Shown here piece by piece: positions 15,034 to 21,921 of a stretch of 21,921 bases of DNA. The stretch spans positions 1 through 21,921 of the forward strand of contig JAQBGV010000224.1 in assembly GCA_032128395.1 (NCBI GenBank), read 5' to 3'. This stretch comes from JAQBGV01 sp032128395. GTDB lineage: Bacteria > Planctomycetota > UBA8108 > UBA1146. How positions within the stretch are numbered: the first letter of the stretch is position 1; the number at the start of each line of letters is the position of its first letter. The notes below the pieces were generated by a model, which worked only from the letters and a program-made list of their open reading frames with translations, was not told the DNA's origin and ran no database searches. The translations under genes and the position numbers were made by a program.

Positions 15034-16440
15034 CTACGCGCTGCTCTTCCGCTTCGGGCTCGTCGTCTTCGCCTTCGGTTTTGGCTTCTCCCGCGGTTTC
15101 GGCCTGACCGTGGGCTCGTCCTCGACCTCCATGATCGGTCCGCGCTCCGCCGGGGGGAGGTCGAGCTGGCGGACCATCTCCTCCGTCACCACGAACTGGC
15201 GGACGTCGCTCTTCTCGGGGAGTTCGAAGAGCACATCGCGCATCAGGGTCTCGATGATCGATCGGAGGCCGCGGGCGCCGGTCCCCCGGATCCGCGCTCG
15301 CTTGGCGATCTGCATGAGGGCACCGTCGGTGAACTCGAGCTGCTTCTGGTCCATTTTGAAGAACTCCTGGTACTGCCGTACCAGGGCGTTCTTCGGCTCG
15401 GTGAGGACCTGCTTGAGCTCATCGTCGCTCAGGGGGCCGAGAGCCGTGACCACCGGTAGACGACCGATGAACTCGGGGATCATGCCGTACTTCAGCAGAT
15501 CTACCACCTCGGTCTGCATGAGGAGTTCGGCGCGCGAGACCGGGTCTTCAGGATCGAGAACTTCGCTCGCCACCGCGTCGGTGCGGAACCCGACCCGCTT
15601 GCGGTTCAACCGGTCGGCGATGAGGTCCTCTAGGCCGTTGAAGGCACCACCGCAGATGAACAGGATGTTCTTCGTGTTCATCTGGATGAACTGCTGCTCG
15701 GGGTGCTTCCGTCCCCCCTGCGGAGGGATGTTTGCGATCGTCCCCTCGAGCATCTTGAGGAGCGCCTGCTGGACCCCTTCCCCCGAGACGTCGCGCGTGA
15801 TCGAGACGTTCTGGGTCGCCTTCCCGATCTTGTCGATCTCGTCGATGAACACGATGCCGATCTCGGCGCGAGGCAGATCGAAGTCGGCCGCCATCAGGAG
15901 CTTGAGGAGGAGATTCTCGACGTCTTCGCCGACGTATCCCGCTTCTGTGAGGGTCGTCGCGTCACCGATCGCAAAGGGGACGTCGAGGACCCGGGCGAGA
16001 GTACGCGCGAGCAGGGTCTTTCCGGAACCGGTCGGGCCGACGAGCAGGATGTTCGACTTGTCGATCTCGATGCCATCCGGGGCGACGGTCTCCTTGTGCC
16101 GCAGGCGACGATAGTGGAGATGGACTGCGACCGCGAGGGTACGCTTCGCCTCCTCCTGACCGATGACGTACTTGTTCAGCTCTTCGTAGAGGGCGCGGGG
16201 GGATGGGTTCTCGGCGGGGAGAACGGTCGAGATGGCGCTGTTGTCGCCGCGCCGTGCTTCATCCTCGGTGATGATCGAGTAGCAGAGATCGATGCATTCG
16301 TTGCAGATGTAGATTCCTGGCGGACCGGCGATGAGGCGCTCCACATCGTGTGCGCTCTTGCCACAGAAGACGCAGCGCTCGACGCGCTGGCGCCTTCCTC
16401 CCCCTCCCCGCTGGTTCCCCGCCAAGTGCTTCCCCCTCAC
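15034..16440 (-). CDS. clpX: ATP-dependent Clp protease ATPase subunit ClpX
   Basis: This 468-residue AAA+ unfoldase feeds substrates to ClpP in the cytosol. The N-terminal zinc finger is CVFC (23-26) with CNEC (46-49). Walker A is GPTGSGKT (135-142), the pore loop GYVG (168-171), Walker B FIDEID (198-203), the RKH loop 244-246 and sensor 2 GARGLR (388-393). The ClpP-docking tripeptide, usually IGF, is VGF (283-285). The last 25 residues form a Pro/Lys-rich tail (KPREKPKPKAKTTSPKRK) not usual in ClpX. The likely start is a GTG at 16440 overlapping the clpP stop by four bases (GTGA); a TTG at 16425 with AGGGGG upstream is a real alternative and would drop five residues. It is the third gene of a tig-clpP-clpX operon. 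Confidence 0.97.
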   Translation of the reverse strand: MRGKHLAGNQRGGGGRRQRVERCVFCGKSAHDVERLIAGPPGIYICNECIDLCYSIITEDEARRGDNSAISTVLPAENPSPRALYEELNKYVIGQEEAKRTLAVAVHLHYRRLRHKETVAPDGIEIDKSNILLVGPTGSGKTLLARTLARVLDVPFAIGDATTLTEAGYVGEDVENLLLKLLMAADFDLPRAEIGIVFIDEIDKIGKATQNVSITRDVSGEGVQQALLKMLEGTIANIPPQGGRKHPEQQFIQMNTKNILFICGGAFNGLEDLIADRLNRKRVGFRTDAVASEVLDPEDPVSRAELLMQTEVVDLLKYGMIPEFIGRLPVVTALGPLSDDELKQVLTEPKNALVRQYQEFFKMDQKQLEFTDGALMQIAKRARIRGTGARGLRSIIETLMRDVLFELPEKSDVRQFVVTEEMVRQLDLPPAERGPIMEVEDEPTVRPKPREKPKPKAKTTSPKRKSSA

Positions 16441-17111
16441 ATCCGATGTGGGCCTCGCGGCCTCGGTGGTTGCTCCTCTGTCTCTGGCTTCAGCGTCTCG
16501 ATGACCTGATCGACCAGGCCATATTCCCCGGCCTCGGCCGCGGACATGAACAGGTCCCAGTGTGAGTCCTCCTCGATCTGCGCCGGCGACTTGCCGGTGT
16601 GCTCGCCGAGGATCTCGCAAAGGACTTCTTTGTTGCGTTTGATCTCACGCGCCTGGATCTCGATGTCCCGAGCGGTGCCCTGGGCGCCCCCCCAGGGTTG
16701 GTGGATCATGATGCGCGAGTGCGGGAGAGCATACCGCTTCCCGTGGGTCCCCGCGGCGAGCAGCACCGCCCCCATCGAAGAGGCCTGACCGACGCAGAAG
16801 GTCGCGATGTCGCACTGCACGAATTGCATGGTGTCGTAGATCGCCAGTCCCGCGGTCACCGACCCCCCGGGGGAGTTGATGTACACGTTGATGTCCTGGT
16901 TCCGGTTGTCGGAGACCAGGAACAGGAGCTGGGCGATGACGAGGTTCGCGGTGTGATCGTGGATCGCGTCCCCGATGAAGACGATCCGGTCCTTCAAGAG
17001 ACGCGAGAAGATGTCGTAGGAGCGCTCCCCGCGTCCGGTGCGTTCGATCACGAACGGGACGAGGGAATCCTCGATCTCTCGGTGGTCGGCCGTTTCCCGG
17101 ATCCTGTCCAT
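16437..17111 (-). CDS. clpP: ATP-dependent Clp protease proteolytic subunit ClpP
   Basis: This 224-residue serine peptidase forms the proteolytic chamber that works with ClpX. The triad is Ser112 (GQASSMGAV), His137 (RIMIHQP) and Asp186 (HWDLFMSAAEAGEYGLVD). The handle-region substrate strand VYINSPGGSV is at 77-86. The length is somewhat above usual because of about 20 extra N-terminal residues before the axial-loop region and a C-terminal tail (EEQPPRPRGPHRM). AGGAG shortly before the ATG fixes the start. It is 45 bases behind the trigger factor gene and overlaps clpX by four bases, so translational coupling with clpX is likely. Confidence 0.97.
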   Translation of the reverse strand: MDRIRETADHREIEDSLVPFVIERTGRGERSYDIFSRLLKDRIVFIGDAIHDHTANLVIAQLLFLVSDNRNQDINVYINSPGGSVTAGLAIYDTMQFVQCDIATFCVGQASSMGAVLLAAGTHGKRYALPHSRIMIHQPWGGAQGTARDIEIQAREIKRNKEVLCEILGEHTGKSPAQIEEDSHWDLFMSAAEAGEYGLVDQVIETLKPETEEQPPRPRGPHRM

Positions 17112-17156
17112 GATGCTCCTGGCTCAGCGGCCCTTCGTCGGGCCTGGGTTCGTCGT

Positions 17157-18587
17157 TCAGCTCTTCTGATCGGCCTCGGAGGCCGAAGGTTTCTCTTCGA
17201 CCTTTTCTTCGGGCTTCCGAACCTTCGCTTTCTTCCGGATCTGGGCGCGCGCCTTCTCACGCAGCATCCCGGCGCGCAAATCGGCGATCAGACCGGCCTC
17301 GCGATACTCCTCGAAGACCTCTTGCGGCTCGCGCCGCGAGGTCATGGCGATGGCTGAGATCCGCCTCGCGATCTCATCCTCGGTGACGAGTACGTTCTCC
17401 GACTCCGCGATGCGATCGAGCACGAAGATCCGCTTCAGCTCCTCGCGCGCCTCCGCCTCGATCGCTTCGCCGTTCTCGGCGATCCCGGCGTCGATCTCCT
17501 CCTGAGCACGACCCTCGCGGAGCAACCGGAACCGCCGACCCATCGAGATGTCCTCCTTGCGTCGCTCGAGCACCGAAGGGGGGAAATCCATTTCCACCCC
17601 CTCCACGATGCGCTCGACGAGGATCTCCTCCTGACGGTCCTCCTCCTGGAAGCGGCGACGGGTCTCGAGGTTCTTCTCGATCTCCGCCCGCAGCTTCTCT
17701 TCGCTCTCGATGCCGAGGAGCTGCAACATCTCCGCATCGAGCTCGGGGACGACCCTGCGCTTGGCTTCGTGAAATTTGACCCGGATCGTCGCCGGCCCCC
17801 CGCGCACTCCCTCCAGTGGGAAGTCCTCGGGTACTTCCACCTCGAAACTGAATTCTTCGTCCGCGGCGGCACCGACGAGCTTCTCGCCGAGTCCGGCCAC
17901 TTCGATGTTATCGACGCGGTCGAGGCCGATCTTCAGGTAGACCTCGGGGCGCTCGAAGACGCTCTTCCCCTCGGGATCGAGCATTTCGACGTGGCACGCC
18001 GCCAGGTCATCCACGGCCTGCTCGCCGGCGGTGACCGGCTCGAGCGCGGTGTGCTGCTCGAGGAGGGAATGGACCTCTCGATCGACATCATCGGTCGTCA
18101 CGGTGACCGCGAGAGCGTCGATCTCCAGTCCTGCGTACTCGGGGGCCTCGAAATTGGGGGAAATCTCGATCGCAGCCTCGTAGGTCAGAGGGTCCCCCGG
18201 AGCGAAGACGACGCTCTCGAACGAGGGTGCTCCGAGCAGCCGGATTTCGCGTTTCTCGACCTCGTCGAAGAACGTCCGCGCGACGAGCTCCTCCTGGACC
18301 TCCGCCTCGATCTTCTTGCCGAACCGCCCCTTCAGGACCGAGAGCGGCACCTTTCCCTTACGGAAACCCGGCATCTGTATCGTGTTACGGAGCTGACGGT
18401 AGTTCGTGTCCAACTCCTCATCGACACTGTCGGCCGAAACCTCGATCTTCAGCCGCTGGCGGCAGGGACCCTCTTCGACGATCTGGACGGAAACTTGGTC
18501 GGAAACCGCATCTGCGCCGGCTTCGGGGGCCGGATGCGTGTCTTCACCGGTTTCCGTATCGGTTTCCGGCGGAGTTTTCTCGGTCAT
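17157..18587 (-). CDS. tig: Trigger factor
   Basis: This 476-residue ribosome-associated chaperone binds nascent chains at the exit tunnel. The ribosome-docking signature GFRKGKVP is at residues 74-81, followed by a middle domain (about 175-270) and the long helical arm domain (about 270-460). The N-terminus has about 30 extra acidic residues (PPETDTETGEDTHPAPEAG), and the end is a charged tail (KVRKPEEKVEEKPSASEADQKS). The middle, FKBP-like prolyl isomerase domain is divergent: the usual glycine-rich IPGFE-type pocket motif reads EVAGLGEKLVG, so isomerase activity is doubtful. The ATG at 18587 is preferred over an adjacent GTG at 18590 because AGGAG is then four bases away. It is the first gene of the tig-clpP-clpX cluster, behind the promoter at 18690-18718. 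Confidence 0.95.
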   Translation of the reverse strand: MTEKTPPETDTETGEDTHPAPEAGADAVSDQVSVQIVEEGPCRQRLKIEVSADSVDEELDTNYRQLRNTIQMPGFRKGKVPLSVLKGRFGKKIEAEVQEELVARTFFDEVEKREIRLLGAPSFESVVFAPGDPLTYEAAIEISPNFEAPEYAGLEIDALAVTVTTDDVDREVHSLLEQHTALEPVTAGEQAVDDLAACHVEMLDPEGKSVFERPEVYLKIGLDRVDNIEVAGLGEKLVGAAADEEFSFEVEVPEDFPLEGVRGGPATIRVKFHEAKRRVVPELDAEMLQLLGIESEEKLRAEIEKNLETRRRFQEEDRQEEILVERIVEGVEMDFPPSVLERRKEDISMGRRFRLLREGRAQEEIDAGIAENGEAIEAEAREELKRIFVLDRIAESENVLVTEDEIARRISAIAMTSRREPQEVFEEYREAGLIADLRAGMLREKARAQIRKKAKVRKPEEKVEEKPSASEADQKS

Positions 18588-18689
18588 CACGCTCCTTCGG
18601 GGCTCGATGGGCCCCCCGCACCCTGCTGCGACCGCGTCCTCGTGCTGCAGCGATGCGGCGACGCGGTTCTCGGCTCCATCTGGGTCATA

Positions 18690-18718
18690 ACTCTAGGTGA
18701 CACAACGGAGTGAGTCAA
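18690..18718 (-). promoter_or_regulatory. Sigma-70-like promoter of tig-clpP-clpX
   Basis: On the minus strand TTGACT (18718-18713) and TAGAGT (18695-18690) are separated by exactly 17 bases. Transcription would start near 18683, giving a leader of about 95 bases before tig. Confidence 0.6.
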
Positions 18719-18914
18719 TCGAGGTGGTACGATGTTGCGGCCTCGAAGAGACCACTCCCCGACCGGTGCACCTCGGCGCCTTTCCCCTTCCGCCAAGGGG
18801 GGTCCGTGGGCCGATGATCGCACTGCTCCGCTCCCGTGATTTCGCGCCCGACTCGGTGCGCAGGGGTCGCCCTCGACGCTCTTGTCGTTGTCGATAGTCA
18901 TCGCTGCGCACGGC

Positions 18915-18945
18915 TTGACACAGTCTCGGCGGCGGGCACCATTGT
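18915..18945 (+). promoter_or_regulatory. Probable promoter of tRNA-Gly
   Basis: A perfect TTGACA (18915-18920) lies 61 bases before the tRNA. The -10 element is less clear; CATTGT (18940-18945) at a 19-base spacing is the best candidate. Confidence 0.45.
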
Positions 18946-18975
18946 GGGTTGAGTTCCTTGAAGTAGCTGCTCGGA

Positions 18976-19050
18976 GCGGGTGTAGCTCAGCGGTAGAGCG
19001 CAACGTTGCCAACGTTGCTGTCGTGGGTTCAATTCCCATCACCCGCTCCA
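18976..19050 (+). tRNA. trnG: tRNA-Gly (anticodon GCC), CCA encoded
   Basis: The acceptor stem GCGGGTG/CACCCGC is perfect, the D arm is GCTC-AGCGGTA-GAGC, the anticodon stem is CAACG/CGTTG around TTGCCAA (anticodon GCC), and the T arm is GTGGG-TTCAATT-CCCAT. The discriminator base is T and the CCA end is in the DNA. It is a single tRNA gene, transcribed away from the tig operon. Confidence 0.97.
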
Positions 19051-19111
19051 TTTCAGCTTCCCGATCTCTACACCAAATTGGGCTATTCACCGACTTCACC
19101 GCTCTCTGACT

Positions 19112-19684
19112 TCACCGCTCTCCGATGAAGTCTGCTCTCTCGAAGAGCGATTCCAGTTCGATCCCCGCTTCCGCAAGCATTTCCCTCGCGCCCTCTTGCC
19201 GGTCTACGATCACGATCGCTCCGACGACGGTTGCGCCGGTCTCTTCGTGGACCACGGAGGCGGACTGCAGCAACGAGCCGCCGCTCGTCGCCACGTCGTC
19301 GACGATGAAAACCCGGTCCCCCGCTTTCAGGTCCGGACCCTCGATTCGTCTCCCCGTGCCGTGCCCCTTCACTTGCTTCCTCGTGAAGAAAGTCCGCAGC
19401 GGCTCTCCATTCTCCAAGGAGACTTGACCGATCCCGGCGACGATCGGGTCAGCGCCCGATGTCGGGCCCCCGACCGCATCCGCGCGCCCTCGGATCCGCT
19501 CGTGTGCGAGTCGAGCGACCAGCCGTAGCCCTCTCGGATCCAGAGTGACGAGTCGGCCATCGAAATAGAAATCGGTCGTCCGGCCGGAGGCGAGGGTGAT
19601 CTCACCGGTCCGGATCGTTCGCGCGAGCATCGCGCGGAGTTCCTCCCTCGCGGCCGTGAACTGGGTCTCACTCTCGGTGGTCAC
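19112..19684 (-). CDS. pyrE: Orotate phosphoribosyltransferase
   Basis: This 190-residue cytosolic enzyme joins orotate and PRPP to orotidine 5'-phosphate in UMP synthesis. The PRPP-binding motif VFIVDDVATSGGS is at 125-137, and the catalytic loop TRKQVKGHGTG (101-111) has the Lys/His pattern of the family. The N-terminal TLASGRTTDFYFDGR (30-44) matches the orotate-side segment. The start is a GTG at 19684 that overlaps the stop of the upstream STAS/HATPase gene as GTGA, with only a weak purine-rich stretch ahead, so translation probably depends on coupling. No other pyrimidine gene is in the window, so pairing with a signalling protein is unusual. Confidence 0.93.
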   Translation of the reverse strand: MTTESETQFTAAREELRAMLARTIRTGEITLASGRTTDFYFDGRLVTLDPRGLRLVARLAHERIRGRADAVGGPTSGADPIVAGIGQVSLENGEPLRTFFTRKQVKGHGTGRRIEGPDLKAGDRVFIVDDVATSGGSLLQSASVVHEETGATVVGAIVIVDRQEGAREMLAEAGIELESLFERADFIGER

Positions 19685-20964
19685 CGAAGTCTCTTTTCGA
19701 TCCGGAGGACGTTTCCGCGACCCGAGTACTCGAGCCGGTCGGAACACTTGTGCATCAGGAGGATTCCGAGACCCCCGCGGTTGCCGGCGCGGATGCGCTC
19801 CTTCGCTCGTTCGAAGGCTTCCTTGCTGTCGATCTGAGACATGTAGTAGGTGTGATCGAAGCCCTCTCCGTCGTCCTGGATCAAGAACGTCGCGCGGTTC
19901 GGGTCGACGACGAAGGTGACGACCACCCGTTTCTTGGGATCGAACCGGTTGCCGTGAGAAGCGGCGTTTTCGACCCCTTCCTTGAAGGCGGCGTACATTG
20001 CGGTGCGGTCCTTGTCCGTGACGTCGAGCTTCTGCAGCAGGCGGTTCCCGAGCTGAAGTCCCTTCTCCATCGACTCTCTGACCGATGCGAACTCGAACTT
20101 CACCTGCTGGGAGAAGAGGTTCTGGTCCTTGGGGACGCGCCGGAGTTCGGCCTCCGCCAGGACGAACAGCTTCATCAGATCGAAGGGGTCGACGAGGTAG
20201 TCGTTCTCCCAGATCCGGAAGCCCTGATTCCGCTCGACATCCACTCCTCTGGGGTAGAGCACGATGATCGAGGTCAGGGGCAGGTCGGATTCGATCTTCA
20301 GCCGCTCGACGAAGCGATCGATCTCCGGGATTCTATGGTCGACGATCACCAGGTCCGGCTGCCACCGTTCCAGATTCACGAGCACGGTATCGGTGTCGTG
20401 ACAGAGATGGAAACGACCGTGCAGCATCGCCACCCGCCTCGCGATGATCGATGTGAACGGCCCTTCCTTCGGGACGACGAGGACCGCACTTCCTCCTGCT
20501 TCGGGAGGGCTCTCGACCAACACGGGGATCTGGCGCGGCGAACGGCCCTCTCCATCCCTGGAATCGAAGTCGACCGAAGAAGGGACTTCGCTCCCCCCAC
20601 TTTCGATCGCGGCGTCCGCTTCGTCTCCATCCCTCAGGAACGGAACGAGGCTCGTCACCCCGAGCAGATGCATCGTCAGACCGACGTTGCGGGAGACCTG
20701 GATCAGGATCAGCTGTCCACCCCGCTCGGCGCAGGCGTTCTGGAAGCGGATGATCGCGGAGATCCCGGTCGAGTTGATGTACTGGACCTTGCGGAAGTCG
20801 AGGACTAGATGGACGTGATGCGCTCGCACCAGTTTGTCGAGTGCGGTCTCGAACGTGTTGTAGTTCGGGGCGTCGATGAACCCCTCGAGATGAACCAGGG
20901 TGTACGGGCGGGCCGTCTTTCCCGAGGTCTTCCGCTCCTCGGTGGCGATTTTTAGATCTGACAT
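19681..20964 (-). CDS. STAS / receiver-like / HATPase fusion regulator
   Basis: This 427-residue cytosolic protein joins three signalling domains. Residues 20-120 are an anti-sigma-antagonist STAS domain with VQYINSTGIS (60-69); Ser65/Thr66 sit at the usual phosphorylation site. Residues 158-275 resemble a response-regulator receiver: DLVIVDHRIPEID keeps the phospho-acceptor Asp209, but the N-terminal acidic pair is missing and the conserved Lys before PF is Asp (YLVDPFD), so it is degenerate. Residues 285-427 are an RsbW/SpoIIAB-like GHKL ATPase with N box KEGVENAASHGN (328-339), DDGEGFD (364-370) and GNRGGLGILLM (394-404). Antagonist and kinase are normally separate proteins. GGGGAG before the ATG supports the start. 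It is coupled to pyrE by a four-base overlap. Confidence 0.85.
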   Translation of the reverse strand: MSDLKIATEERKTSGKTARPYTLVHLEGFIDAPNYNTFETALDKLVRAHHVHLVLDFRKVQYINSTGISAIIRFQNACAERGGQLILIQVSRNVGLTMHLLGVTSLVPFLRDGDEADAAIESGGSEVPSSVDFDSRDGEGRSPRQIPVLVESPPEAGGSAVLVVPKEGPFTSIIARRVAMLHGRFHLCHDTDTVLVNLERWQPDLVIVDHRIPEIDRFVERLKIESDLPLTSIIVLYPRGVDVERNQGFRIWENDYLVDPFDLMKLFVLAEAELRRVPKDQNLFSQQVKFEFASVRESMEKGLQLGNRLLQKLDVTDKDRTAMYAAFKEGVENAASHGNRFDPKKRVVVTFVVDPNRATFLIQDDGEGFDHTYYMSQIDSKEAFERAKERIRAGNRGGLGILLMHKCSDRLEYSGRGNVLRIEKRLR

Positions 20965-21005
20965 GGCGCTCCCCTCGAAGCTCGGTCAGGGGCTCGCCTC
21001 GATAC

Positions 21006-21038
21006 ATTCATGAAGCACGGTTGCCGGCCGTCATGAAT
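21006..21038. promoter_or_regulatory. Inverted repeat upstream of the STAS fusion gene
   Basis: ATTCATGA (21006-21013) and TCATGAAT (21031-21038) are perfect complements separated by 17 bases, 42-74 bases upstream of the STAS gene start. The flanks (GATAC on the left, CATC on the right) extend the symmetry imperfectly. A dimeric regulator site is plausible. A second small inverted repeat, GGTCCG-N6-CGGACC, is at 21117-21134 nearer the divergent dehydratase gene. Confidence 0.35.
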
Positions 21039-21237
21039 CATCCAGGCTCGCGGTGGGGCCCACGGTCCGCCCCCGACAGAGGGTGCCACCCGCATCGCGA
21101 TGGACACGGTGTGGATGGTCCGGACATGCGGACCCGCGGATTGTATCGCGGTGCGCCGCACCGAGGTAGAGAGCGTGGGTCCGCCCGCCTGGAGTTCCAC
21201 GGAGCAATCGTGGTATCGTCCCCTGCGAGGTACCCCC

Positions 21238-21717
21238 ATGGCCCCGAAACCGCTCTTCGACGTGTCGGACATCGACCTCTCCCGGACGATCTACGGTCCG
21301 GACGAGATTCGAGAGCGGAACGCCCAGCGCCATGAGATGGAGATGCTGCACCGAGTCATCCACTTCGATCGGGAGAAGAGCCACATCGTCGGCGCGCGGG
21401 ACATCCGGGAGGACGAATTCTGGGCGCGGGGTCACTTCCCCACGCGACCGGTCTTCCCTGGGGTGCTGATGATCGAGAGCGCGGGTCAGCTCTGCAGTTT
21501 CTTCTACTGCGAGCTCTTCCAGTCCGAGAAGGTGATGGGCTTCGCCGCCTGCGACGGAGCCAAGTTCCGCGGCACGGTAGAACCAGGAGACGAGCTCATC
21601 CTCCTGGCCGTCGGAATCCACATGCGCCCCAGAATCGCCAAATTCGACACCCAAGCGATGGTCAGGGGCGAAGTCGTCTTCGAAGGCCGCATCGTGGGGA
21701 TGCCGCTGAGTCTGTAG
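21238..21717 (+). CDS. FabA/FabZ-type 3-hydroxyacyl-ACP dehydratase
   Basis: This 159-residue hotdog-fold protein probably dehydrates 3-hydroxyacyl-ACP in fatty acid synthesis or a related acyl pathway. The active-site signature FWARGHFPTRPVFPGVLMIES (61-81) contains the catalytic His66 and Glu80. An N-terminal extension of about 35 residues (PLFDVSDIDLSRTIYGPDEI) precedes the fold, and the internal strand motif AKFRGTVEPGDEL (108-120) also fits the family. It may be the main FabZ or a paralogue; no other fab genes are visible. The ATG at 21238 has GCGAGG eight bases upstream; longer in-frame starts lack homology. The stop codon is followed at once by the 66-bp hairpin array. Confidence 0.82.
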   Translation: MAPKPLFDVSDIDLSRTIYGPDEIRERNAQRHEMEMLHRVIHFDREKSHIVGARDIREDEFWARGHFPTRPVFPGVLMIESAGQLCSFFYCELFQSEKVMGFAACDGAKFRGTVEPGDELILLAVGIHMRPRIAKFDTQAMVRGEVVFEGRIVGMPLSL

Positions 21718-21721
21718 CTAC

Positions 21722-21746
21722 TAGGAGGCTTTCGCAAAGCCCCCTC
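21722..21746 (+). terminator. Hairpin behind the dehydratase gene
   Basis: TAGGAGGCTT-TCGCA-AAGCCCCCTC is the first hairpin of the array, with two mispairs compared with later units, beginning four bases after the stop codon. It probably ends or protects the dehydratase transcript. Confidence 0.5.
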
Positions 21747-21921
21747 TCGCTCGCGGCAAGGCCGCTCCCGATTCACGCTGTATTGTTGAGGGGGCTTTCG
21801 CTAAGCCCCCTCTCGCTCGCGGCAAGGCCGCTCCCGATTCACGCTGTATTGTTGAGGGGGCTTTCGCTAAGCCCCCTCTCGCTCGCGGCAAGGCCGCTCC
21901 CGATTCACGCTGTATTGTTGA
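21722..21921 (+). repeat. Exact 66-bp hairpin tandem array (runs off the window)
   Basis: A diverged first unit (21722-21780) starts four bases after the dehydratase stop codon. Two identical 66-bp units follow (21781-21846, 21847-21912), then the start of a fourth. Each unit has a perfect 10-bp hairpin GAGGGGGCTT-TCGCT-AAGCCCCCTC (21788-21812 and 21854-21878), a small hairpin GCGGC-AAG-GCCGC (21819-21831), then TCCCGATTCAC and GCTGTATTGTT. There are no variable spacers. The same family lies behind clpX. Confidence 0.88.

Larger units (their letters stand above)
18588..18975. other. Gene-free divergent region between tig and tRNA-Gly
   Basis: These 388 bases hold the tig leader (about 95 bases), the tig promoter, a small hairpin CCCCTT-CCGCC-AAGGGG (18784-18800) and the tRNA promoter. 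Short open frames here have no ribosome sites or recognisable content. I looked for a conserved small RNA (SRP RNA, 6S, tmRNA) and saw no signature. Confidence 0.5.

Noticed and set aside
18784..18800. CCCCTT-CCGCC-AAGGGG hairpin as a small RNA or terminator
   Set aside because: The stem is only 6 bp, there is no T-run, and no gene lies upstream on either strand to be terminated.
18587..19099. Long minus-strand frame containing MGIEPTTATLATLRSTAELHP
   Set aside because: It is the antisense of the tRNA-Gly gene, a frame often miscalled as protein; it also overlaps the tig promoter.
21722..21921. Regular array as a CRISPR
   Set aside because: Units are identical along their full 66 bases with no unique spacers, contain strong hairpins, and no cas gene is near.

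Overview
The window is a GC-rich chromosomal segment with bacterial gene structure: Shine-Dalgarno starts, a tig-clpP-clpX cluster and a tRNA-Gly. The best lineage clue is the 1385-residue secreted protein at 10292-14449. It carries many DCNxNGxxDxCD repeats, HYR modules and a C-terminal dockerin-like tail (GDANADGQIDIADGVFLLNY...), a style typical of Planctomycetota. A secreted protein with three YPLxTCPVSGE...CCxxC modules agrees with that. The assignment is inference from protein style; no rRNA or phylogenetic marker was analysed.

Layout. 1-440: non-coding repeats downstream of a 3-hydroxyanthranilate dioxygenase gene (minus), including two near-identical 119-bp elements with imperfect terminal inverted repeats. 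1079-4387 (plus): an ArnT/GT39-like membrane glycosyltransferase, a small GroES-like protein and a patatin-type lipase. 4415-7437: a secreted orphan (minus), an exported endonuclease/exonuclease/phosphatase-fold protein, the triple CCxxC protein and a small acidic orphan. 7461-10213: a SAM methyltransferase (minus) divergent from an atypical acyl-CoA-synthetase-like enzyme. 10292-14449 (minus): the giant modular surface protein. 14450-15033: a non-coding region with a 23-bp palindrome and a hairpin-rich repeat array. 15034-18587 (minus): clpX, clpP and trigger factor, with a good sigma-70-like promoter upstream. 18976-19050: tRNA-Gly(GCC). 19112-20964 (minus): a STAS/receiver-like/HATPase fusion translationally coupled to pyrE. 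21238-21717 (plus): a FabA/FabZ-type dehydratase followed at once by an exact 66-bp tandem array that runs off the window.

How the genes relate. Trigger factor, ClpP and ClpX form the usual proteostasis cluster (nascent-chain folding, then ATP-dependent proteolysis). The STAS/HATPase protein joins the two sides of a partner-switching regulator in one chain. The remaining genes are mostly single metabolic or surface functions with no obvious shared pathway.

The most interesting signals are (i) a two-hairpin repeat family found after both clpX and the fabZ-like gene, in the same orientation relative to the upstream gene, with stems kept while loops vary; (ii) the STAS-REC-HATPase fusion coupled to pyrE; (iii) the triple CCxxC secreted protein; (iv) an AMP-binding enzyme lacking the usual catalytic lysine; and (v) the MITE-like palindromic elements at the left edge. 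No CRISPR array, recognisable transposase, phage or defence island was seen.
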